From Promethearchaeota archaeon (lineage in GTDB: Archaea; Asgardarchaeota; Lokiarchaeia; Sigynarchaeales; SOKP01), in assembly GCA_019894875.1 (NCBI GenBank), contig JAGXNR010000068.1, positions 1-15,254 on the forward strand: 15,254 nucleotides of DNA. The letters run 5' to 3'. Under the pieces are notes generated by a model. It was given only the letters and a program-made list of their open reading frames with translations. It did not search any database and was not told where the DNA came from. The position numbers were made by a program, and so were the translations under genes. Below are positions 7,086-14,116 of this stretch, piece after piece (the first letter of the stretch is position 1; each line of letters begins with the position of its first letter).

Positions 7086-9194
7086 ATGAATATCATGAAA
7101 AAAAACAAAATAACAACACTGACGATTTTAGTGCTACTAATTATACTTCCTATTCTTGGATTCTTTACAATTGGAGGGGTGGCAGATTCCCCAAGTTACG
7201 TTGGAATTTACGAAGAAGATTATTATGAATGGGATATAAACTGTTATTATGAAGCATTGGAATGGGCACAATGGGATGCAGATAATATGAGCGATACTTT
7301 AACGTTCCTCTATAGCCACGATATACTTAGTAATTTAACGTTAGTTTATACCCACTGGGCTTGGGGGACACCTCCACAAGCATTTTGGCCACTCACAGTT
7401 GATGCAATTCTTCCTGAAACCACTAGTCAATTACTTTTAGCTTCGGGTATCGATGACATGATTAATCATACCCCTATGAATGGCACATTTGGGTCTGATT
7501 GGGGTATGGATTCTAACATTAACCCCTATTATGCTGATATTGTCTGCAATACATCAAGTTTTGCAAAACAGAGTTTATATGGTGGTATGGCAACAACTCC
7601 CTATTGGATAATGGGCGTTCTTTTTGCTCCTACGAATATAAACTGGCCGGATTTTGTAACAGAGTGTCAAGCGGAAATGGAAACCTATTGGGGATCCGGG
7701 GTTGAGAACACCACAATAGCTGCTCAAGCTGATGGGTATTTAATGACTGTACCTATTGGTGGATATATAAGTAATACTCAGGTTATAAAAATAACTGTTA
7801 CTTACAATTCAGATGGGATTCTTACTTACTGGTCTCTTGAATATGGAAGTGTAATGCTTTTAGATTATGTATTAACTAAGGCCATTAGTGGTACGCTAAC
7901 TATAACTTCTCCAACTAGTTCAGATACATGGTATGGTGGTGCTTCTAATAATATAACGTGGACCTCAACCGGTGAAATATCAGATGTGAAACTTGACCTT
8001 TATTTAAGTGATGTCTTTGTTATGGAAATCAACTCCAGCACACCTAATGATGGTCATTTCGTATGGGTAACTCCTGATACTCTTGCTGATTCTACTGAAT
8101 ATCAGATAAAGATAACAAATGTAGCTGAACCAACCACCTATGGCTTTAGCGAGTATTTTGAGATTTACACGGAGGTAGATCATATTACTATAGTCACTCC
8201 GGATAGCTCTACAGCCTGGGAAATAAATACTACTAATACTATAACTTGGAAATCACCCATAGGATTTGTTACAAAGGTGATAATTGAACTATACTTAAAT
8301 GATACTTTAAAAATGATACTTGATGATAATACAAATGATGCTGATGGTGAATTTGAGTGGACTGTTCCTAGCAATTTTAATGCTTCTTCTCTCTATCAGA
8401 TAAAAATAATAGACAAGCAAAATACAAGTGAGTATGATTTTAGTGATTATTTTGAAATTTACCAACCCTCAATTAACGTAACTTCTCCGGATAGTTCTAG
8501 CAGTTGGGCAATAGGATCAGGTAAGGGTATTACTTGGACTACAAGAGGTACTGTGATTGATAATGTCAAAATTGATCTTTATTTAAATAGCGATAAGATA
8601 TTAACCCTCACCAGCAATACTACTAACATTGGTATTTATTTATGGACAGTTCCTAAAACTCTTACTAATTCTACTCAATACCAGGTAAAAATCACAGATG
8701 TGGCTAATTCAAGTTATTATGATTATAGTGATAATTTCGAGATTTTCACTCCTACAATTACAGTTACGTATCCAATTAGCACTACTTCTTGGGAAGCAGG
8801 AACATCCTCTAACAGTATAACTTGGACCTCAAACGGCGCGAGTTCATCTATACAAATTGAACTTTATTTAAGTGGTGTTTTCGTAGTGTATGTTGCCGGA
8901 GTTACATTAAACGATGGTGAATTTGAATGGCAAATTCCAAGCAATCTTACGGCCTCTTCTGAATACCAGGTAAAAATCTTAGATTATAATGATCCAGATA
9001 CCTTTGTTCTTAGTGATAATTTCGAGATTACTGCTGCCACTTTACCTGGGGGTGGAGGAGCAGCTCCAACTGACCCAGTAATTATTTCTCTAATAGTAAT
9101 AGGTGTTGTTGCGGGGGCAGGCGTTGCTGCTGCGGGAGGTTACATTTTCCTCAAAAAGAAGAGAATCGCAGGCGGACCTTCCTCTATCGAGTAA
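7086..9194 (+). CDS. Surface protein: shared N-terminal domain, four Kre9/KNH-like repeats, TM anchor
   Basis: Secreted, anchored protein of 702 residues. Signal peptide about 1-33 (KKNK then a long hydrophobic core). Residues about 37-262 are the Trp/Tyr-rich domain shared with the minus-strand protein at 2824-4293; the two align through LYGGMATTPYWxMG (164-177), the NxNW motif and the end of the domain. Four repeats of about 95 residues follow (271-360, 367-458, 462-553, 557-648). Their pattern is ITSPxSSxxW...ITW...IxLYL...G.F.W.VP...YQ(I/V)KI...S(D)xFEI, the yeast Kre9/KNH-like Ig fold (PF10342 type). A LPGGGG linker, one transmembrane helix (about 664-687) and KKKR complete it; no PGF motif is seen, unlike the paralog. 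More than a dozen N-glycosylation sequons. ATG at 7095 (M4) is an equally good start and matches the paralog's MKKNK. No enzymatic motif; probable adhesin or envelope component. Confidence 0.87.
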   Translation: MNIMKKNKITTLTILVLLIILPILGFFTIGGVADSPSYVGIYEEDYYEWDINCYYEALEWAQWDADNMSDTLTFLYSHDILSNLTLVYTHWAWGTPPQAFWPLTVDAILPETTSQLLLASGIDDMINHTPMNGTFGSDWGMDSNINPYYADIVCNTSSFAKQSLYGGMATTPYWIMGVLFAPTNINWPDFVTECQAEMETYWGSGVENTTIAAQADGYLMTVPIGGYISNTQVIKITVTYNSDGILTYWSLEYGSVMLLDYVLTKAISGTLTITSPTSSDTWYGGASNNITWTSTGEISDVKLDLYLSDVFVMEINSSTPNDGHFVWVTPDTLADSTEYQIKITNVAEPTTYGFSEYFEIYTEVDHITIVTPDSSTAWEINTTNTITWKSPIGFVTKVIIELYLNDTLKMILDDNTNDADGEFEWTVPSNFNASSLYQIKIIDKQNTSEYDFSDYFEIYQPSINVTSPDSSSSWAIGSGKGITWTTRGTVIDNVKIDLYLNSDKILTLTSNTTNIGIYLWTVPKTLTNSTQYQVKITDVANSSYYDYSDNFEIFTPTITVTYPISTTSWEAGTSSNSITWTSNGASSSIQIELYLSGVFVVYVAGVTLNDGEFEWQIPSNLTASSEYQVKILDYNDPDTFVLSDNFEITAATLPGGGGAAPTDPVIISLIVIGVVAGAGVAAAGGYIFLKKKRIAGGPSSIE
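7896..9029 (+). repeat. Four tandem Kre9/KNH-like coding repeats
   Basis: The protein modules have diverged but keep the same period. Repeats 3 and 4 still share identical DNA: AATACCAGGTAAAAATC at 8677-8693 and 8962-8978, and TAGTGATAATTTCGAGATT at 8726-8744 and 9011-9029. Both pairs are exactly 285 bases (95 codons) apart, so these two modules are the youngest duplicates or have undergone gene conversion. Confidence 0.75.
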
Positions 9195-9222
9195 AAATTA
9201 AAAAGACGAATAAAATCTACAA

Positions 9223-9245
9223 TTTTTTTTTCTTTATCTTTTTTT
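9223..9245 (+). terminator. T-tract terminator of the Kre9-repeat surface gene
   Basis: Nine T (9223-9231) followed by seven T (9239-9245), starting 29 bases after the stop codon, without a strong hairpin. Typical of archaeal oligo-T termination. Confidence 0.5.
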
Positions 9246-9334
9246 CAATAATAAATATAGGAGATATTTTTTTTATCCAAATAGTGTTTCTCCGGGAGTT
9301 TTACGGTGTTATAGTTTTTAGTTTCTATATCAAA

Positions 9335-9361
9335 TGGGGAAAGTTATACCCGAACTCTTTT
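9335..9361 (+). promoter_or_regulatory. 27-base promoter element, copy B
   Basis: Same element as copy A at 7016-7042 (24/27 identical) with core GTTATACCCGAACTCTTTT, continuing into TTTTTATA. AGTT/AACT flank ATACCCG as a small inverted repeat. The next ATG in the matching position is at 9412, 63 bases after CCCGA, the same distance as copy A to the ATG at 7095. The PHP gene is too far away (276 bases) to be its obvious target. Confidence 0.45.
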
Positions 9362-9411
9362 TATACTACTTACTTTTTTGTTAATCATAGTTCTTTAACG
9401 AGTTTACCAAA

Positions 9412-9474
9412 ATGACAAAATCCAATTTTTCAACACAGATGATTTTTGGTGTAATTTTTATCCTTGAGCATTGA
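9412..9474 (+). CDS. Possible 20-residue hydrophobic peptide or remnant of a membrane-protein gene
   Basis: A short ORF beginning MTKSNFSTQMIFGVIFIL and ending in TGA. The sequence looks like the start of a transmembrane segment or signal peptide (polar N-terminus, then a hydrophobic run), but the frame closes after 20 codons and no continuation was found in the other frames. Its only support is position: promoter copy B lies 63 bases upstream, mirroring the second surface gene. It could be a true small membrane peptide, a leader peptide, or the stump of a deleted gene. Confidence 0.25.
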   Translation: MTKSNFSTQMIFGVIFILEH

Positions 9475-9544
9475 TGTAAGTAATTCCTGTCTCCTTTCCA
9501 GTACCTTGATATTGCCTAATAAAAATATAAATTCTAATAGAAAA

Positions 9545-9569
9545 TAATTGAAATAGCAATATTCAATTA
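9545..9569. promoter_or_regulatory. Inverted repeat upstream of the PHP gene
   Basis: Perfect 8-bp inverted repeat TAATTGAA/TTCAATTA with a 9-base spacer, ending 67 bases before the PHP start. Size and position fit an operator for a dimeric regulator near the PHP promoter, but A/T-only repeats arise easily by chance here. Confidence 0.3.
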
Positions 9570-9636
9570 ATATTTTAATTTTTATTTCTAATACTAATTG
9601 TGAAAAATTTGAGTCAGAAATTACTGGATTTTACGT

Positions 9637-10413
9637 ATGGTTTATTCAGATAATGATTGGAAAGATATATTTCCCCATATTCCTCCAGGATACGATGAAA
9701 CTAAGTTTAATATAGTATTTGATCACCACTCGCATACCATGTTCAGTGATGGTGCACTTACGATAAAACAAAATGTTGAATGGCATATTGCGATGGGGTA
9801 TAACGCGATAACCATAACCGATCATAACAACATGCGTCATTTAAAAGAAATTGATAGCGTTCGAGACGAATATGCTGAAAGAGAATTCTTAATTTTAAGT
9901 GGGATTGAATGGACTACCAATAAAATTCATTTAAATTTACTCGGTCTATCAAAATGGGACTATAAGATTTCTTACAAAACTACTGAAGATCAAATTATTG
10001 AAACAATTAATAATGCTCATGATCTAGGTGCTATTGTAGTCTGTGATCATATCCCATGGAGCATCTATGAATTTCATATGAAAGAGCACCCAACTCGTGA
10101 ATCTTTATTAGAATGGGGGATAGATTATATTGAGATTATTAATGATGATTCAAAGCCTGAAAATGTGTATGATCATGAGTCTTACGATTTTTGTATTAAA
10201 CATAATAATAAGATAGGTATGATTACTGGTACAGATATGCACACTCCAGATGGATTAGCAAGCGGTGGTGTTCACGGGTGGACCTTGCTGAATCTTAAAG
10301 AATTTACTGAAGATGCTTTAATGAAAGAATTAAAAAAGAAACAAACAAATATTATTTATTCCAAAACTCCTTATTTGGATCCGGGGGTTCATAAAAAAAA
10401 AAAAAAAAATTAA
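9637..10413 (+). CDS. PHP-domain metal-dependent phosphoesterase
   Basis: Polymerase-and-histidinol-phosphatase (PHP) fold, 258 residues. A complete metal-site set is visible: HSH (31-33), Asp38 in SDG, DH in ITDHN (62-63), Glu91 in GIEW, His98, DH (137-138), Glu166, and DMH (200-202). Arrangement and length resemble stand-alone TrpH/YciV (RNase AM)-type PHP proteins more than DNA polymerase subunits or HisK, so a phosphoesterase or exonuclease acting on small nucleotides or phosphate esters is likely; substrate unproved. The C-terminus is VHKKKKKN, encoded by a run of 17 A (10393-10409) and possibly artefactual. Its stop codon overlaps that of the convergent acyl-CoA synthetase gene. ATG chosen because the N-terminus leads directly into the first PHP strand; no clear ribosome-binding site. 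Confidence 0.87.
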   Translation: MVYSDNDWKDIFPHIPPGYDETKFNIVFDHHSHTMFSDGALTIKQNVEWHIAMGYNAITITDHNNMRHLKEIDSVRDEYAEREFLILSGIEWTTNKIHLNLLGLSKWDYKISYKTTEDQIIETINNAHDLGAIVVCDHIPWSIYEFHMKEHPTRESLLEWGIDYIEIINDDSKPENVYDHESYDFCIKHNNKIGMITGTDMHTPDGLASGGVHGWTLLNLKEFTEDALMKELKKKQTNIIYSKTPYLDPGVHKKKKKN

Positions 10414-12236
10414 AATTTATAGCTTCGATTTTGAATATTTTCATATATCTCCTGCGTCAAGGGGCTAAATTCTGACTCATTTGGTAAAATAACATACATC
10501 TGATCATCAATTTTCTCAATATTGAAGCCTTCTTTTTTTAATTTCACCTTTTTGAGTTTAAATGTCGCGGTAGTTTTCAATTCCGGTTTGAACCTGAGAA
10601 AAATTGGAAAACCATATGGAGGTAGGTTCTTTATTAAAAGATCAGTTAGTTCTTTTAAATTAAAATCCTCAACTGAAGTTTTCGGTACAATTGCTGCCAT
10701 TCCTGCTCGTCCTTCGGTACCGGGTATCTCAACACCAAAAACAGTTGAGATTAAAACTTGGTCAAATTTATTAACAATATTTTCTACTTCAGTGGTTGAA
10801 ATATTATGACTCTTCCAACGAAAAGTATCCCCAAGACGATCAACAAATTGGGCATGGTTGTTTCCAATATCTCTCATTAAATCCCCTGTATTGAACCAAT
10901 TATCCCCATTCTTAAGAACATTATGAAAGATTTTTGATTCAGTAGCCTTTCTATCTGTATAACCCCTAAATACAGCTGTGCCAGCAATTTCAAATAATAA
11001 TAACCCTGAATCACCAAGGTTGACTCGTTCCATAAAACCTTTATCATTTCTAATAGGTTTTTCTTCTTCATGATCATATTTAACAATGGCATATGAACCA
11101 ATAGTACAACCCACTGTACGATCAAAATTCAGGTAATTAACAAAAGATCCTACAGCTTCAGTTGCCGAGTAATATTCTACAATTTTGGGAATGTTAAATC
11201 GTTTTTTAAAATCCATCCATATTTCGTTACGAAGACCTAGACCAAGAACTTTTTCTACGGGATTATCTGAATCATCAGGTTTAGGAGGTTGATTCATCAA
11301 GTATCTGCAAACTTCTCCAATATAGTTAAAAGCTGTGGCATTATATTTGCGAATCTCATCCCAGAAATTACTAACACTGAACTTACGACCAATAGCTAGA
11401 GCAGATCCTCCGCCAAAGGTCGACGCACACCCTGGCCCTAGAGAATTTGAATGAAAGAGAGGAAGTGAAACATACATCGTATCTTCAGGTGTGTAATCTA
11501 ATATTTTACTAAATAGATAATAACAAGTGATCATCGTTGCATGAGCAAAAATTGTAGCCTTGGGCAACCCTGTAGTGCCTGAAGTAAATATATAGGTAAT
11601 GGGATCAGAAGTTTTCACGTTGATTGTAGTTGCGGGATTATCTACAGGAAAATTTTTGACTTCAATAGACAGATCAATGAAACCTTTTGGGGGAGATATT
11701 AAACCTTGATCAGGTAAAAAAAAGAGTTTTTGATCTTGTGAGAGATTGAGCTCCGATTTAATATCGTTAAAAATATTAAAGCAATTTTCACCAACTATAA
11801 TAAATTTACCAGGAGTAAGTTTTAAACTATGCACTAAACTAGATTCGCGTAGATCAATGTTAATCAATGATGTTACTGCTCCAATCTTACCTATTGCAGT
11901 GAGTATTATTAAATACTCCGGTCGGTTGGTCATTACTAATTCAGTAACATCCCCTTTCTTCAAGCCCATTGATATAAAATAATGAGCATAGCGGTTAACC
12001 CATTCATTGAACTCTTCATAAGTAAGCGTAGTATTTTCAAATTTGATAGCAATATTTCCAGCATATTTTTCTGCATTTATTTCGACAACTGTTCCCCATG
12101 AAGTTTTATTTTCAGATACTACTTTGGTAAGTGTTAAAAGCTCAATTCCAAATTTTTTGAAAAATTCTGTATTTCTTTTGATAAACTCATCTTTAGGTAT
12201 CAAATCTTGGTCTTTCAATTCTGACTTTTCTAACAT
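10410..12236 (-). CDS. FATP/VLACS-type fatty acyl-CoA synthetase
   Basis: Adenylate-forming (ANL) enzyme of 608 residues. ATP-binding P-loop YIFTSGTTGLPKAT (215-228), YYSATE (355-360), the ATP-ribose Asp in TGD (450-452), DRLGDTFRWKSHNISTTEVE (466-485) and candidate catalytic Lys560 in ATFKLKK. The phrases PLFHSNS, YIGEVCRYLMNQPP, IPGTEGRAGMAA and LKKEGF are specific to the fatty-acid transport protein/very-long-chain acyl-CoA synthetase branch (eukaryotic FATP/ACSVL, mycobacterial FadD6) rather than medium-chain or acetyl-CoA synthetases. The expected reaction is fatty acid + ATP + CoA to acyl-CoA + AMP + PPi. Unlike animal FATPs it has no N-terminal transmembrane helix. AAAGGT lies before the ATG. 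It is divergent from an SCP2 lipid-carrier gene and convergent with PHP. In an archaeon with ether lipids its physiological substrate is an open question. Confidence 0.92.
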   Translation of the reverse strand: MLEKSELKDQDLIPKDEFIKRNTEFFKKFGIELLTLTKVVSENKTSWGTVVEINAEKYAGNIAIKFENTTLTYEEFNEWVNRYAHYFISMGLKKGDVTELVMTNRPEYLIILTAIGKIGAVTSLINIDLRESSLVHSLKLTPGKFIIVGENCFNIFNDIKSELNLSQDQKLFFLPDQGLISPPKGFIDLSIEVKNFPVDNPATTINVKTSDPITYIFTSGTTGLPKATIFAHATMITCYYLFSKILDYTPEDTMYVSLPLFHSNSLGPGCASTFGGGSALAIGRKFSVSNFWDEIRKYNATAFNYIGEVCRYLMNQPPKPDDSDNPVEKVLGLGLRNEIWMDFKKRFNIPKIVEYYSATEAVGSFVNYLNFDRTVGCTIGSYAIVKYDHEEEKPIRNDKGFMERVNLGDSGLLLFEIAGTAVFRGYTDRKATESKIFHNVLKNGDNWFNTGDLMRDIGNNHAQFVDRLGDTFRWKSHNISTTEVENIVNKFDQVLISTVFGVEIPGTEGRAGMAAIVPKTSVEDFNLKELTDLLIKNLPPYGFPIFLRFKPELKTTATFKLKKVKLKKEGFNIEKIDDQMYVILPNESEFSPLTQEIYENIQNRSYKF

Positions 12237-12600
12237 TATTATAATACCTTTCTTTCTTATTTTTATGAAAAAATATATAATTTTCTTTTTGGATAAAGCA
12301 AATTTTGTTAAAACTGGCTTTCAATAACTCAATTATAAGAGGTTGATCTATTTATATTTTTTGAGTGCTTAATGACTTAACTCCTAATATTTATACATTT
12401 TATGGTCTTTGCTGCTGTAAATAAGACCTATTGACTTAAGCAAATACAAAATAATAACTTATAAAGATTCTTTTATAAAAACTTTAAAGAGTTCGTGGAT
12501 TCAGGTTGTTTTCTACTTAAATTATAACATGAACATTTAACTAGCATAATTGGTAGGATTTCTTAGATAAAATGAAATTAAAATTAAAGATGATGTTAAG
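12237..12600. other. 364-base divergent promoter region
   Basis: Shared upstream region of the acyl-CoA synthetase gene (minus) and the SCP2/GDPD-like pair (plus). The motif T(A/T)TGACTTAA-like occurs twice in the same orientation, near 12370 (TAATGACTTAAC) and near 12429 (TATTGACTTAAG), 59 bases apart; this could be a pair of regulator sites. No ORF of the correct style and no RNA gene recognised. Confidence 0.5.
12273..12280 (-). promoter_or_regulatory. Candidate TATA box for the acyl-CoA synthetase gene
   Basis: On the minus strand the sequence reads AAGAAAATTATATATTTTTT, a purine-rich BRE-like stretch directly before TATATA, about 37-44 bases upstream of the ATG at 12236. The expected leader would be about 10-15 bases and include AAAGGT. 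Confidence 0.4.
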
Positions 12601-13140
12601 ATGAGCCTAGTATGTAACAATTGTGGTAAAAAAATAGAAACTGTGTCTCTACAATGCAGTCAAAGTGTTACGGTAAACAGTGAAACAAACAAATGGGAAT
12701 GTGATATGGGTAGATGTGGAGTTGTTTCGTTTGATAAATTTCTTTGTGAAAACTGTTGTATCAACAGTAGTATATTGGAAATTTTTAATGGATTTGAGAG
12801 GTTATCGGAAGAAAATCAAGAATTACGCCAAGAATTAGATGAGTTAAAAACGAATATTGTTCAAATTAAATTAGAAAATCCAGATTTTGCCTATTGGGTA
12901 GAATTTGGGAAGGGGAAATTTAACGTTGGGAAAGGTGAAACAAGTGACGCAACAATTAATATTAAATGCTCTCAAGAAGTTTGGAGTGATATCCTTGCGG
13001 GGAGAAAAAATAGTTATGTTGAATTTTTCAAGGGTAATCTTAAAGTCGAAGGGGATCTTCAATATTTTGTTGTATATATTGATCTCCTTGACTTAATATC
13101 AGAAATTAATCAAGAAGTTGAGGTGGTGTATAATGAATAG
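12601..13140 (+). CDS. Cys-rich (zinc-ribbon-like)/coiled-coil/SCP2-like lipid-carrier protein
   Basis: Three-part protein of 179 residues. Residues 1-55 contain eight cysteines (C5, C8, C19, C34, C39, C49, C52, C53) including two CxxC pairs, a likely zinc-binding domain. Residues about 62-90 are a short heptad-like coiled coil rich in Glu, Leu and Gln. Residues about 88-170 match the sterol carrier protein 2 pattern: (Y/W)xxxFGKGKFxVGKG, the DATINIKCSxEVWSDILAGRKN segment, then FFKGNLKVEGDLQ. SCP2 domains bind fatty acids, acyl-CoA, sterols and other lipids in a hydrophobic tunnel. This one is divergently paired with a FATP-type acyl-CoA synthetase and overlaps the downstream GDPD-like gene by 8 bases, suggesting translational coupling and a lipid role. 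The ligand is unknown. AAAGATGATG upstream is a weak ribosome-binding site. Confidence 0.78.
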   Translation: MSLVCNNCGKKIETVSLQCSQSVTVNSETNKWECDMGRCGVVSFDKFLCENCCINSSILEIFNGFERLSEENQELRQELDELKTNIVQIKLENPDFAYWVEFGKGKFNVGKGETSDATINIKCSQEVWSDILAGRKNSYVEFFKGNLKVEGDLQYFVVYIDLLDLISEINQEVEVVYNE

Positions 13141-13912
13141 AACGTTTGTATGGGGTCATAGAGGTGCGGGTTTTAGAGATGTCGAAAATTCAATGCCATC
13201 ATTTAAGAAAGCAATCGATATGGGTGTTGATGGTATTAAAACCGAAGCTCAATTATCTAAAGATGGTGAAATATTTTTGTGTTTTCAGCAAAGTCTAAAA
13301 AAAAATGGAGAAAATATACCCATTAAGGATTTAGAAAGTAGAGAGATTAGAACCTTAAGATTAGATAACAATGAATCAATTCTTACTCTTCCTGAATTAT
13401 TCAGTGAATTAAAAAATCATAATATCCGTTATAATTTTGATATAAGAGACCCTGAGATTGGAATAAGAATAATTGAAATTGCGAGAAAATTTAAAGTAAG
13501 TGATAAAATTGAACTATCAAAAACAGCAATGGATGGTTCTCTCCTACCAGATATCTTTGGCAAAATTAGAGAATTCGATAAAAACGTAACTTTGATTAAT
13601 ACTATTTTTCTAAAGTATGCAACCAATGAAAAAGAGCATTTGGAATTAGAGAGTATGAGAGAACTAAATATTCAAGGGATTAACGTGAAGTATAATTTTG
13701 CCACTTTTGAATTGTTTAAATTGGTAAAAGAAAACGGTTTTAAATTCTGTGTGTGGGGCTTGCTTTTTAAAAGACCAATGGAAAAATTCCTAAAGATGAA
13801 TTATAAGGGACAATACATAGATGCTATGATGTCAAATTTTCCCGATCGATTAGTAAGATTAAGAAATGAAATTCAAAATGGTGGAAAAAAAGTAGTAACT
13901 CAATCCAATTAA
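13133..13912 (+). CDS. Glycerophosphodiesterase-fold protein with degenerate active site
   Basis: A 259-residue protein of the GDPD (glycerophosphodiester phosphodiesterase) TIM-barrel family. It retains HRGAGF at 9-14, the ENSMPSFKKAIDMGVDGI helix region, SKDGE (42-46) and the FCVWGL strand (205-210) matching vNvWTvn. Key catalytic positions differ. The ExD metal pair appears as KTE (36-38) and the second catalytic HD as FQ (51-52); the later ExK position is DIR (103-105). A true phosphodiesterase normally needs these residues, so this may be a lipid- or headgroup-binding pseudoenzyme, or an enzyme with changed chemistry. The start at 13133 is chosen because AGGTGGTG (13121-13128) is a strong ribosome-binding site; a TTG at 13118 would swallow it. 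It overlaps the SCP2-like gene by 8 bases. Confidence 0.75.
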   Translation: MNRTFVWGHRGAGFRDVENSMPSFKKAIDMGVDGIKTEAQLSKDGEIFLCFQQSLKKNGENIPIKDLESREIRTLRLDNNESILTLPELFSELKNHNIRYNFDIRDPEIGIRIIEIARKFKVSDKIELSKTAMDGSLLPDIFGKIREFDKNVTLINTIFLKYATNEKEHLELESMRELNIQGINVKYNFATFELFKLVKENGFKFCVWGLLFKRPMEKFLKMNYKGQYIDAMMSNFPDRLVRLRNEIQNGGKKVVTQSN

Positions 13913-13930
13913 AATTTTTGAGAAATTGAG

Positions 13931-13937
13931 TTTTTTT
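13931..13937 (+). terminator. T-tract terminator after the GDPD-like gene
   Basis: Seven T, 18 bases after the stop codon, preceded by a weak 5-bp hairpin AATTT/AAATT and followed by further T-rich sequence. Likely end of the SCP2/GDPD-like transcript. Confidence 0.4.
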
Positions 13938-14116
13938 ATTATATTTTTCTAGAGAGATTAACCTAAGCAAAACTCACAACTTTAGGATATAACACCAATT
14001 TCCCCTAAGATCCAAAAAATTTAAGAATTATCACTAAAACTAAAAAAAAAAAAAAATATTTATGAAAGATACGATTCTTTGCAAGTCTTATTAATGATTG
14101 GTTCTTTGCTATTGGT

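Larger units (their letters stand above)
9195..9636. other. 442-base spacer before the PHP gene
   Basis: Holds a T-tract terminator, copy B of the promoter element, a 20-codon ORF and an 8-bp inverted repeat, each listed separately. Between 9475 and 9544 and after 9570 only A/T-rich sequence is visible; no structured RNA recognised. Confidence 0.6.

Noticed and set aside
12043..12327. Plus-strand 94-residue ORF opposite the acyl-CoA synthetase start
   Set aside because: It is a shadow of a well-supported gene, with no recognisable protein character or ribosome-binding site.
12572..12604. Short ORF from ATG 12572
   Set aside because: Ten codons, ending across the start of the SCP2-like gene; no independent support.
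13118..13132. TTG at 13118 as the start of the GDPD-like gene
   Set aside because: It would place the strong AGGTGGTG ribosome-binding site inside the coding region; ATG at 13133 fits that site and the family N-terminus.
13984..14006. Reverse-strand resemblance to the same element (GGGGAAA...GTTATATCC)
   Set aside because: The spacing between the two halves differs and CCCGA is absent.
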